A DNA stretch of 64,000 bases, from assembly GCA_009193035.1 (NCBI GenBank), contig SWDT01000211.1:248001-312000 (forward strand), written 5' to 3'. The first letter of the stretch is position 1. The number at the start of each line of letters is the position of its first letter. This DNA comes from Halicephalobus mephisto (taxonomy: Eukaryota > Nematoda > Chromadorea > Rhabditida > Panagrolaimidae). The notes beneath the pieces were generated by a model. It was not told where the DNA came from, ran no database searches, and worked only from the letters and a program-made list of their open reading frames with translations. The position numbers and the translations under genes are program-made. Positions 34,301 to 44,477 of the stretch are shown piece after piece.

Positions 34301-36343
34301 TGTGGGAGTATGATTTCCAATTACAAAACGCTTTTAAAAATCCAGCTTTTTTTAACATAAAGAAGCCCTTATCTTGTGTAGTCATAATTAATTTTTTTAT
34401 TTTATTCTTCTTTTTGTTTTACAAGTTGCTAAGAATTGGGAAAAACAGCTAAGAATGAACCCTTGGTAAATAAACAAAAACTCTTCTTTTTGACTGCATG
34501 TGCACGACGCTTTTTCCGTTCGCCCCCTCCTGGAATAAAATATATATCCTCACAACTTTTTTACTTTACCTTTCTGCGCGAGCAGCGACCTCTAATGACG
34601 GAAGCAAACTTTGTTAGTGTTACAAAACGGAAGCTGAAATGTTTGTAGAGATGCTGAAGTGTATTCCTTTGGCTCAAGCGAATGCATGGTCTAATCTTCT
34701 TTGGCTCCTTGAGAATCGCACCTGGTTTCGTCCTTGAAATTTCAAGTTTGAATACGGGTTTATGACACCTTCGGGATTTACCGCGATCAATGAATTGTTG
34801 ACTTGTAACTTGATATCTAAGGTATTTTTAAGTTTTCCAAACTGTCTCCTCCTGCAGCAATTACTTTGGGCTCGGAACCGCCCTCGCCTCCACCACAGCG
34901 GATCCAAAAAACTCGATCATTGCAAAAACTACGCCAGGCCCCGGCACGATTCTTATCCATGTTTTCAGCTATTCCTCCTATGGTTAATCATGCCAAGCAA
35001 GTGGCTATCAACCCTCGTGATCAAGCCAATGCTGGTAGATGGCGAGACTCTAATGACCATCTCTTGAACTCTGTCCGCAACGTCGGTGATGCCATTACTG
35101 GACTCCCGACTGTCAACCATCAACATCACGCTCAAGTACATCAGCCACCTCCATTCCAACGTCGTGATTATGAAGATCACCATTCTGTCCAAGCTGCTAC
35201 TCCTAACCATTACCAGAGTTCTCATAGCTTGGTTGAATCAGTCGCCGCGAAGGCTCCTTCACCCCCGATCGTCCATCATAGAATGATTGTCCGAGAGGAG
35301 ATCCCAGCTCCCCCAAGACCTCCTCCACCAGTGGAGATCAGTCCTCCTCCAAGACCACCTCCACCGCCAGAAGTCGACGAGGAGGAAGAGACTCGTGCCT
35401 TCTGGGAGAGATATCCACTGCCTCAGCCTTCTACTCAACCTATCCTCAGTGCTGCTCACAGCTTACATCAAGAAGTCCGTCAATGGTCCTCTCATGAAAA
35501 CGAAATTGTTGCAGCTGCTAAGCGTATGGCTATTCTGATGGCTCGTCTTTCCCAATTGGTGAGAGGCGAAGGAGGCACCAAGAAAGATCTGATTGACTGC
35601 GCCAAGGCTATTGCTGATTCCAGTGAAGAAGTTACTCGATTGGCTGTCCAGCTTGCTCGACAATGTACTGATGTCAAGATGAGAACTGTAAGTTTATAAT
35701 TGATTTAATTTCTCAACAATGAAGTTATATTCTTCCAGGCCTTACTGCAAGTTGTTGAACGAATTCCAACAATCGCTACACAACTGAAGATTCTGTCTAC
35801 AGTCAAGGCTACTATGCTCGGCTCTCAAGGTTTGTCATTTCTGCAGATAATCCCATTATCAAAAAACAAAAATATATCGAAATTTAAAAGATAAAAGCTA
35901 AATGATTTAAAATTTCAGTGGTCATCGGTCCATATGGACAGCCAATGGATGGTAAATTTTGCATAAAAATTAGTGTGAAGTGAAAACTAACCTAAATATT
36001 GAAGTTTCCCTTTTGACAAACGCGCAGTAAAAATGAAGTTAATGGTTGAGCGTTTTTTCTAAAATTCATACCTAAAATTCTAACGTGGAGTGAATTATCT
36101 AAAAGACATTTTTTACTTTATTGAGTGCTCTTCATATTAATTGAATGACGTTAAATGGACATATTCTTTCCAGGAACAGAAGAAGACGAAGAAGCGATGC
36201 AGCAACTCGTCCTCAACGCCCAGAACCTCATGCAATCCGTCAAAGATACCGTTCGTGCCGCTGAAGCCGCTTCCATCCGCATCAGAACGAACAGCGGTCT
36301 TCGTCTCCGTTGGATCCGCAAGCCAATGTGGTCCAACTTCTAA
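28377..36343 (+). CDS. deb-1: vinculin
   Basis: Links integrin and cadherin adhesions to actin; in worms it anchors dense bodies in muscle. Exons 28377-28433, 30879-32690, 32737-32929, 34969-35687, 35739-35829, 35919-35951 and 36174-36343 close to 1024 aa. Exon 1 encodes [19 protein letters not shown], the conserved vinculin start, and continues [20 protein letters not shown]. The four-helix-bundle repeats of the head fill the 1.8 kb exon (for example [20 protein letters not shown] and [15 protein letters not shown]). A proline-rich linker ([20 protein letters not shown]) precedes the tail ([16 protein letters not shown]). It ends [13 protein letters not shown], the hydrophobic C-terminal arm. 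A 33-bp exon ([11 protein letters not shown]) is a possible cassette exon in the tail. Introns 1 (2.4 kb) and 3 (2.0 kb) are far longer than any other here. Confidence 0.97.
29174..30790 (+). CDS. candidate nested gene inside vinculin intron 1
   Basis: Two frames with good codon texture join at 29324 (CTGC|GTAAAT) and 30390 (TTGCATCTAG|CA) in phase 1, giving about 183 aa. The first exon starts [17 protein letters not shown] and has a helical [20 protein letters not shown]. The second is Ser/Thr-rich and ends with [20 protein letters not shown], a cluster of four cysteines that could bind a metal. The stop is 88 bp before vinculin exon 2. No signal peptide and no family recognised. Same strand as vinculin, so it could be a nested gene or an alternative transcript. 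The second exon is better supported than the first. Confidence 0.5.
33534..33695. repeat. imperfect inverted repeat (fold-back) in vinculin intron 3
   Basis: The left arm, about 33534-33592 (TAATTGAGCGCAATCAATGG, then CGACATTGTAATTG), and the right arm, about 33617-33694, are reverse complements with several mismatches and one insertion of about 15 bases. The loop is AT-rich. Looks like a small MITE or an RNA hairpin. No open frame. Confidence 0.65.
34120..34270. repeat. degenerate dispersed AT-rich repeat (intron 3)
   Basis: TTTTCAGAGTCTAATGAACT and TTTTGAAACC here recur in altered form around 37200-37260 (TTTTTCAGTCTAATGGAAAC). Similar GAAATTTC/TTTTATAAAATTC strings lie near 7.4 and 26.7 kb. 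Probably old copies of one non-coding element. Confidence 0.35.
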
Positions 36344-38041
36344 TTTCTATTGTCGCCAGATTCCGACAAACCACTCTACCGCTCGTTGGCTTCAAGTCAA
36401 TCAATCTTCATTCGATGCTCTCTTTACTGTTTTGTTGTAATCCAGATCGCAAAAGTGCCTTTTATCCGAGGAAGAGTATAAGCATGGATTTTTATTGTTA
36501 AATTCAACACTGTTCATGGTGTTATTTCCTAGTCTGCTTAGTCGTCAAGTTTATTTAGTTTTGCTCATTTTGCTGCCTTATGTTCATTGAACAAAATCTT
36601 GAAAATCACCACGTTGCCTTATTTCATGGTCTTCCCCGATGTTTTATAAAGTTATCGTTCACAATTAGAGTTTCTCTTTTATCTAAGAGATAATACCCTA
36701 TTTTATGGTCTAGAAGATTTGTACATGCTTTTACTATTTTGATCCGCAAAATACCGTTCCCTTTTTATATTCCTGATTCTGCACTAAAAATTAGAATAAG
36801 AGAAAATAAAAATATTTAAAAATAAAAACTGTTAGAGCATACAAGCTTATCAATATAGTTCATGACGAAAATCGATGGCTAATAAAATTCAGTTTACTCG
36901 GAAAAAGATTCCATACTCTTTTCCAATCCAATTGTTTTGAGAAAAACTTTTTATGGACTTTTGGTTATTGGTTTTCTATTGCTATCATTATTTTAGAATG
37001 AATTTTGAAGAATTTCTAGGATCTCTCGGATTTCAATTAAGGATTTTGAGACTTTCAAGAACCTTGTCGAAACTTTCAAAATCTTTTAAAATTCATTGAA
37101 ATTTTTGAACCTACTTGAGATTGAGTATTTTGGAAGTTTTTAGAAAGTTTTAGAAATTTATGGTCAAACAATCTCACAACAATACTTATTTTTAGTTTTT
37201 TGCTTATCAGATGAAAAGTTTACAGAAACTCCTAGAGTTTTTCAGTCTAATGGAAACTTTTATGCACATCTGACATCTCAAACGTTGAATGTTGCTAAAA
37301 AATTTCTGAAACTTCGTGTTAATGCAATTTAATAATCAATCAAATATCTACTTTTTATTATTATGATCTCGATAGACCAAGCTCTGTAAAATTTAAAAAA
37401 CTTGTTTTTTCTTAAAAGAATATGTTTGGATGACAAGAATTTTCATCAGTATGTTGTTAGTTGACGTGCTTTTCTTTGTTTTTGAAGAAGAACTTGCCAT
37501 AAGGAGGTTATTTTTTTGATTCGTTCCTTGGCGGAAAAGCTTATTAATAAAGTTAAGTTGTTTTCACTAAATGCATTGGGTGTTATGGTAACAAAATGTA
37601 TTCCAATACTATGATCAGAATTCAAAGAATAGACTTGTTTGCATAGATGTCCACTACTTTTTATTCTCCAAGGGTTAATTTATACTTTTATCACAACCAC
37701 TGAAATAATTATTAATGATGAATGAGTTGTTGCGAGATTGTGGATTCTTTTGTTAAGTGCCATTTCTCAGGGCAAAAAGGCTAGATCTCTCACCGGAGTC
37801 GTTGCTGAAAGCCATCTTTGGTCCTGCCACGCCTTCTTTCCCTGCTCTAGTTCACAGTTCTTTTTTATTTCCGCAATATCTTCCTGAGAAGATGTTATGA
37901 ATTTCAAATGCCCATTTGTTTACTTTTAACTCATTTCCATAATTATGGCAGACTTATCCCCCACATTAACTTTTGATGAAGATCTATTTTATCTCATGTT
38001 TCAGAAGACCATTCCTTGACGTCTAATTTTTAAAAACTAAA
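36344..38041. other. vinculin 3' UTR and intergenic region
   Basis: Several AATAAA-like signals cluster near 36800-36830. 37000-37320 holds the degenerate repeat shared with intron 3. No coding frame is supported before the GPCR start at 38042. Confidence 0.5.
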
Positions 38042-40383
38042 ATGCAATACTGTGACCAACCAGACCCATGGCGACCGTTGGGGATGATGATCGACTTGTA
38101 TGTCCTTCCGATTTTGTGTATTATTGGATTAGCCTTGAATCTGGCTTGTCTGTATGTTTTTTCCAGACGGTGAGTGAATATTTTGACATCCCCAAATCAT
38201 CAATTTTGTACAATTTCATGAATTTTTTATGTTAGGTTTTCTTCAGAACAAATATTGACTTGTCAAGTACCGCTTATTGTTTCAATTTATTCTATCCTTA
38301 AAAAATCACGCACGCATAATTTTTGAATTCCAAGAAAAGCTAGGTTAAATATCAACCATGTTTTTGTTTACCTCTACCTTACTTCCCCAGATTGGATTAA
38401 GCTTGGTGAAAAACACGAATACCATCTTCCAAAGTTAATTTTACCATATAAGCAATGTTTTGTCGGTAATTTTACTTGCGTCTTTTCACTCAAGTTCTCT
38501 TCTCGGTTTCTCATTTTTCCATCGTCAATCTGGAATGAGCGTCAGTTTTCAATATTACACCATGGTACTACAATTTTTAGAAGCATTTTTAATTACACAT
38601 TTTATCCCTTTTTTGTTTGCTCCTTGGTCTCATTTCTTGTATTTCAGAACTTCTATAGAAATAACAAATGAAAATTCAGAAGTACTTGAAAGAATATCAC
38701 AAAAAGTGGTTTCAACGGATTCTAGATACTATCAGGAAGTTCTACCTCATGGAAAAAGAAAGTACAAATTAACTCGGTAGTTATTGCAGACTTGATCTTT
38801 AAGCTTTATGACTTTTGCACTTTTACTGTTGATTTCAACATTTTCATTTATGGGTGATTAAGAACAGTACTTTAGGCGTTCACATCCCCTTGTTCCGACT
38901 TTGATAGTCTTGTCGGTATGCGACAGTCTCCAGTTGCTTTTTTCGCTTTTTGTTCTCTTCTTGCCTGCTCTTCATGATTATCTCGAGATGGATCCATGGG
39001 GTCTGGTGGCTCAAACTGCTTACATCGCTACAGGGACTCTCGCCGGAGGACTACTTGCATCCAACTGTGCTTCAATCTGGACAATGTGCTACATTACGAT
39101 TCAGAGACACCGAGCCATTGTCCAGCCACTGTCAACCGTTACTACATCCAAATCTTCCAAGACCGTACTTCCTCTGGTTGGGATCGCCATAGTTGCACTA
39201 TTATTCAATGCCCCAGTTTGGTTCCAATATTCATGGAGTATTCAGAAGGTAGATGATGATTCTCGTTGGTTCTTAATCCATGAACCTTCTGCTTTATGGG
39301 AAAATCGTGATTACCGTTTTGTGGTGAGTCTTATCCATCATTAAGGCGCCATTTACAACTATTTTATCCTCGCAACCTAATTTGCCTTATTTAAAACATG
39401 ATAAATGAGGAAGTGTATTTACCATTCATTTGAATTTGGTTTCATTACCAGTGAGTAGGATTTGAAAAAAACACATCATATTTATTTAACACTATAAGAA
39501 GCAATAATCAAATTTATTTTCATTTTATACATCAAAGGGTTTTCTAAAAAAGAATTTTTAATGACCAACCATCCGAATTGTGGTCACAGACGGCAAATTA
39601 AGTTTTTTCTAATTAGATTACTTAAACTTTTGTATGCGAATACTTCAACATTTAGTATTTCCCGTCATTTTTGAATTTAAATTCAATTGTTCAAAAAATC
39701 TAGGCAGAAAATGTAAATTACGCCTTCATACGTAAAACTAACGAAAACAATTAATCGTATATTTATGCAAATTCCAAATTTTGAATTTAACAGAAGTAAT
39801 GAATAACTCACTATAAACCATACTTCTAGATGCATCAAGTACTCTATCCGATTGCTGTATACTTAATTCCCTTGATTCTGATTTCTGTGTTGAATATGAG
39901 AATTCTCTCGTACATTTCTTCCAAAAGGGTAGAGTCCGTAGGACATAAAAGAAGAATGACGAGGGAAAGAAGAAGTATTTATCTACTAATTTCTATTGTT
40001 GTACTTTTCTTTCTATGTCATACCGGTATGTAATTTTCATTTTAATCTTGTTGTCTAGAGTTAAACTTTTATTTCCGCATTAATTCTTATACTCCAGGTG
40101 GCTTGGTGATTCGTTTCGTCGACCATCAAAAGCACGAACATTCAGCTTGCTTCATCTTCTTGAAAGATGTGGTGAATCTACTCTTCAACGTCAATTCTTT
40201 TGCAAATCCTATGTTGTATTTCTTCTTTACTAATCAATTCAGAGATTTGAGAGTGAGTTCTTACTCAATTTAAATTAATTTGCATTGGTTCTTTAGACAA
40301 CTTGGGTAATTGCCCGCAATAACTCTCCTCGCAAACTATTACTGAAGAAAGTAGCATCTCACAAATCCATAACAAGTCAATGA
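38042..40383 (+). CDS. rhodopsin-family GPCR, probably peptide (FMRFamide-type) receptor
   Basis: Seven-helix plasma-membrane receptor. Exons 38042-38169, 38876-39323, 39830-40025, 40098-40252 and 40297-40383 close to 337 aa. TM1 includes IGLALNLACLYVFSRR and TM2 PTLIVLSVCDSLQLLF. TM3 ends IWTMCYITIQRHRAIVQPL, where DRY is QRH; TM4 is VLPLVGIAIVALLFNAPVW. TM5 is VYLIPLILISVLNMRIL, TM6 SIYLLISIVVLFFLCHTG, and TM7 carries NSFANPMLYFF in place of NPxxY. This layout fits nematode FMRFamide/myosuppressin-like receptors, but the ligand cannot be told. The N-terminus is short (about 20 residues). Introns 1 (706 nt) and 2 (506 nt) are long for this window. It converges with the PAQR gene, with 125 bp between the stops. 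Confidence 0.88.
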
Positions 40384-40508
40384 AAACTAAAAATATTACT
40401 TTTTTATTCCATTAGATAAATTTTTTTATTATCTACACATATCAGAGATCAAAAGTCACTTCCGAAAGAACGGCAGAATCAATAAACAAGTCCTATCGTA
40501 TTCAAATA

Positions 40509-41566
40509 TCACACAGCAACTGCGGTTCGATTAATATTCATTTTTGGATTATGGTGGAGTGAAGCAAAATGACAAGCATTATCTTCTGTGTAGTAATAGG
40601 TGAGCAACTCTGATCCAGTTTCATGCCAGAAGATCATAGCTACAAGTACCAGGAAATGCCACCATTGATGACTACAACCAACATAATCAAAACATCCTAA
40701 ATATGAGCATCAAAAGAAGTTCAACAAAAATTAAAGATAAACCTGGGAAAAATCTCTCCGGAACAAGCGTTGCGTAGAAGATGAAGGCCATTCCGATGAG
40801 TGATAAAAGAAGAATTATATTCGGTAGCCACTTCTTAAACGGGATTAATGAACCGGTTTTAATATCATAAGAAACTCACAACTACGTGTGGATTGTCAAT
40901 ACCGCCATGCAGCGTAATCCAGTGTGCAGTGGGATAAAGACCAAAAGCAGTGATCAGAATGTACGTCAGATGCAGATACCCGATCCTTGTCCTGCCGAAC
41001 TTTCTGGTTAGACTATCTTTGCGAGCAGGAATGTAGAGAGTGATGAATAGGATTATTAATAAAGCCAGTAAATACCCTTTTTGAACTTCAGGGAAGCAAA
41101 AGAAACTATTATAAATCCCTCCGAGATACATCCCAAGAAGACCAGCAGAAATGCCAAAAACATCTGCTCTGAGCCAGGATTGACGAATTCTAGGACTAAT
41201 ACATCCGAAAATGTGATATCCTGCGGAGAGAATCATACACAATTGAGATCCAAAAACACTTAGGAAAACAAACAGATGGTCAGTGGAAGTAGCACCTATC
41301 GATGGCAATCTATAGTAGTGATTGTTGAATTGCATGAAGGAAAAATAAATGAATCCGAATAGATGGGACCAAATATTAATACTCTCGTTATTCCATCGGA
41401 AGATACTTTCGAGACACATCCTTGTAGTCAGTTTTGTGGGACGATATGCAGAATGAATGTGTTCATTTAACCACATGGAGGATTTTAAGTTGTGTTTGTG
41501 GACAAGCTTATATCGACGATGTTTCCGGCAAACACGACCAAAATGGCAAACCTGACATCGACCCAT
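40509..41566 (-). CDS. PAQR3-like seven-TM progestin/adipoQ receptor family protein
   Basis: Human PAQR3 (RKTG) is a Golgi protein that holds Raf. Exons 41566-40880, 40833-40743 and 40696-40509 close to 321 aa; human PAQR3 is 311. Family motifs: NESINIWSHLFGF, SAGYHIFGCISPRIR, WLRADVFGISAG, YPTAHWITLHGGIDNP, LVPERFFPGCFDYVGCSHQWWH and WHETG. The conserved His and Ser/Asp residues of the hydrolase-like zinc site are present. The N-terminus has CQVCHFGRVCRKH, a small cysteine cluster that I do not know from PAQR3. The ATG follows a TTATTTTCAG acceptor by one base, which supports spliced-leader addition and this start. Confidence 0.9.
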
Positions 41567-41567
41567 G

Positions 41568-41579
41568 CTGAAAATAAGG
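41568..41579 (-). promoter_or_regulatory. candidate trans-splice acceptor of the PAQR3-like gene
   Basis: TTATTTTCAG ends one base before the ATG, with no upstream exon seen. Typical position for a nematode spliced leader. Confidence 0.55.
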
Positions 41580-42174
41580 AAACAATCAATCACCAATTCG
41601 TGAGAAAACAAGAACGGATCTATAAAGAGTTCAGAATAAGTAAAAGTGAAAGTCTCCTCCGGCGCAAAATCTAGGTTTAGCAAGAAATAAGTTTTCCTTT
41701 AGATTTGCGGAGAAACTGCAATCATGACTAGTTCTATTGATCTTCGAATACCAGGCGGAATAAATGGAGATTCCCCTCGGGGGAGGATTTCTTGTTGTGA
41801 ATGGGATACGCACATATCCGTCAATTTCTCATCCTGGATGCGAAGCAAAAAATAATTCCCTCAAACTACAAAGAATTGGCCTGATTTGTTAAAAACAGAT
41901 GACGTAATATTACTCATTTGCGAAATTATATTTCATTATTCATCGGAAGACTTATTGAGATAGGTAATTCCAAGGTTCAAAAAGCACTCAATGGTTAGAG
42001 CAAAGTACAGGTGTCTTATCGGGCTTCGTCATCTTTTCTCTCAGCACGAATGAGTTTTCAAGATCGTTCAGCAATCTTGGAAGTCCGCGCCTGAATGAGC
42101 CACGTAATCTATTCCAACTTTATTTTGCCCAGTGGAAAACCATAAACTGTCTTTCCCATTACCCTAATCCTAAA
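41580..42174. other. divergent promoter region
   Basis: Between the PAQR3-like gene (minus) and the thioesterase (plus). A TCCCCTCGGGGGAGG palindrome-like stretch lies at 41772-41786. No gene seen. Confidence 0.45.
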
Positions 42175-42747
42175 ATGGCTGAAAATGGAAATTCGAATTC
42201 CAATAACGATTACTTTGAGTATTTAGTGGAATCAGTTAATCGACTTCAAGGAGCTAAAAACTTTAATCGAGTTGCCACTGCCGTAAGTGAAATATCCTAT
42301 TATTTTTCATCCCGGATATTCTTTTAGCTGATTCCAGTAGCCGCCACTGAAGACTCTGTGACTTGTGAATTAACTGTAGATGAAGAACATTGTAACGAAA
42401 AGGGGACTATGCATGGGGGCCAGACAGTCTCCCTCGTCGATATTGTTACAGCCAGAGCAGTAGGAGTTACAATTAGGGATATGCCCATGGTTTCTGTTGA
42501 TCTTTCGACAAGGTAAAAAATTTGTTTTTTAATTTTTTAAGGGAAAATTTATAGCTTTATGCTCCCAATCCCAAAGGGTGAAACGATTCTTATTCATGCT
42601 ACAGTCTTAAAAAAGGGTAGATCCATGGTTTTTACAGAATGCGAATTCAGACGGAAGTCTGATAACAAACTAGTGTGTAAGGGGAAACATAACATTGCTC
42701 TGTTGCCGTATCTCAAAGAGAAAAACCCTAATATTCGTCAGTTTTAG
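42175..42747 (+). CDS. acyl-CoA thioesterase, ACOT13/THEM2-like (hotdog fold)
   Basis: Hydrolyses acyl-CoA. Exons 42175-42282, 42328-42512 and 42555-42747 close to 161 aa; human THEM2 is 140. The hotdog active-site segment is present: NEKGTMHGGQTVSLVDIVTA, with the conserved Asn, the HGG turn on the central helix and the catalytic Asp (LVD). It is followed by PMVSVDLSTSFMLPIPKGET and the strand pair ILIHATVLKKGRSMVFTECE, then a C-terminal KGKHNIALLP. The N-terminus is Asn/Ser-rich with no targeting signal I can call. Its AATAAA near 42866 lies inside the 3' end of the convergent minus-strand gene. Confidence 0.92.
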
Positions 42748-42878
42748 TTGATGAAACATTTGTAAAACCCAGCATTCCATTTCTGAGCTTAGTTACATGT
42801 ATTTCAGCATTGCTCTGCTAATTTGGTTTCTGCGTCTGAAGGGGATTATTAATAATGGTAATGTAATAATAAAGAACC

Positions 42879-43693
42879 TTACAGTTGATATAACTTGTAA
42901 AGTACCCGGAAAATAATCGGAGAAGCAGCAATGGCTAAGAAGAAGAAGGCCAGTCTGCTCCAGAATGTGACCGATGTTTGTTGTTGTCGATTGAGCTAAA
43001 TTATGTCCTGAGTAGATAATATGAACAATAAAAATACCTTTAGTACTGCCTTTAAAAGCTTGTATGTTATCTTGAGTTGGATTGAGTTAGAACAGGCTAA
43101 ATCAGTCAGCTGATTGCTTATCGACTGTAATTGCTGGTTCAGTTGAAACAGTATGGGGTAACTAGCAGCTTCTTGAAACTATAAAAGGATAAAGTGAAAA
43201 ATATTTACTTAAAAATGAATCACGGGGTGATTTCGAAATAACTACTGCACTACTTACAGCATAATTTACCAATTTCCATTCATCCGGCGTCACTGCCCCA
43301 CCATTTGAGGCACTGCTGTTTCCGGATTTATGGCTTCTTCTTTTTGAAGTCATGTTCGTTCCCCTCCGACTTCGAAAAGCTAAAACAAAAAATTTGAATC
43401 AATAAGAAATAAGTATAGATAATGAACCAACCATCTGTGTTGATTCTTTCAATGCTAGAATGCTCACTACTGGAACTTTGATGTTGGATTACTGGTTTCG
43501 AAGAGCTGGCTTCCAGAAGATTCACTGGCTTCCTGTGTTTTGCCAATTGTTCTACTTTGGTCATTTGAGTCAAGGCATCTTCATGGAACTTCCTCCAATC
43601 TTCATCGCTGTCATCTAAGGCGTCTTCATACAGGCTAGCCTCTCCGAGATCATCCAATAATGAAGATCCAATAATCGCAGTAGGAATTGACAT
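42879..43693 (-). CDS. tail-anchored membrane protein, function unknown
   Basis: Exons 43693-43432, 43379-43258, 43178-43038 and 42995-42879 close to 213 aa. The N-terminal third is acidic (LYEDALDDSDEDWRKFHEDA); a Ser-rich and then basic stretch follows (FRSRRGTNMTSKRRSHKSG). A helical part (LNQQLQSISNQLTDLACS) leads to one hydrophobic C-terminal segment (FWSRLAFFFLAIAASPIIF) with a short basic end (RVLYKLYQL). This is a tail-anchor layout facing the cytosol, as in some peroxisomal, mitochondrial or SNARE-like proteins. PEX- or fission-factor-like function is possible, but I recognise no family. Confidence 0.75.
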
Positions 43694-43865
43694 TTTCTGA
43701 ATATTCACCGCAGAAAGATAAATCGATAGAACCAAGGAGAAACAACACTACAGAGTCAGCGCAACCTGCGTTATCAATCGGCGACAGCAATTTGGATTCG
43801 TTTTTTGTACTTGATGTTTTTTTCAATGTATATTTAGTTCCGAAATATACTTTTTTGTGTTTCAG

Positions 43866-44089
43866 AACTTTTTAGAAATGCATGGAGTAAACTGAATTTG
43901 ACATTAATCGTTTATCGAGGAACCATTTTCATGAAATGCAAAATTCATTGCCACATTCCATTGGACCTTGGCAAAAATGACAATTTATCGAAAGTTATCG
44001 TATCTCCTTGCAAGCTATCCAAGCTTTCTGTGAAATTTGGAGGACACACTTCTTCGTCGGAATTGGAAAGATTCGATTTTCTGAAATAA
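43866..44089 (+). CDS. small protein exon, 5' end unresolved
   Basis: A TTGTGTTTCAG acceptor at 43865 opens a frame (phase 1) reading RNAWSKLNLTLIVYRG, MKCKIHCHIPLDLGKNDNL and FGGHTSSSELERFDFLK, ending at 44089. The stop overlaps AATAAA (44085-44090). The sequence looks coding. An upstream exon ending in phase 1 was not found; an internal ATG at 43931 could start a 52-residue form. No family recognised. Confidence 0.45.
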
Positions 44090-44100
44090 ATACATTTATT
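44085..44100. terminator. bidirectional poly(A) signal, AATAAA on both strands
   Basis: AATAAATACATTTATT holds AATAAA on the plus strand and on the minus strand only 4 bp apart. It serves two convergent small genes whose stops are at 44089 and 44121. Confidence 0.55.
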
Positions 44101-44120
44101 GAGTACTACAATACAAAAGT

Positions 44121-44333
44121 TTACGGAATTTCTGATGTAGCTCTAGATACACTGCTCCTGGGGCTTTTATTGTAATTGACAGTTTTTGCAATTTCATTAA
44201 ACTGATCTACAATCCAGGGTTCGATAGAAAAGCAATCCAGGTGATCCAAAGAATGCCAAGATCGAAGACGAGTACATTTGCAATGTGCTACAACCCAGAG
44301 TTGAGCAAGTTGAGTAACAAACGAATTCTCCAT
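44121..44333 (-). CDS. small single-exon protein, unknown
   Basis: ATG at 44333 opens 70 codons: MENSFVTQLAQLWVVAHCKC, then LRSWHSLDHLDCFSIEPWIV and a Ser/Arg-rich end. AATAAA on the minus strand (44095-44100) lies 21 nt past the stop. No signal peptide. Contains a CKC and one later Cys. No family recognised. It converges with the small plus-strand exon ending at 44089. Confidence 0.45.
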   Translation of the reverse strand: MENSFVTQLAQLWVVAHCKCTRLRSWHSLDHLDCFSIEPWIVDQFNEIAKTVNYNKSPRSSVSRATSEIP

Positions 44334-44477
44334 TGTAATAAATGAAGAGAGCAAATTCCGCCGCAGATGAGTTTAGTTTTGTAGACTATGCATTTCTTAT
44401 GACAAAAGAGCCAAAATGTGGAGTAAGAACTCACTTTCTCGAGGAAGTCAAAGTAGCTAGGTTAGATTCCGTTGAAT

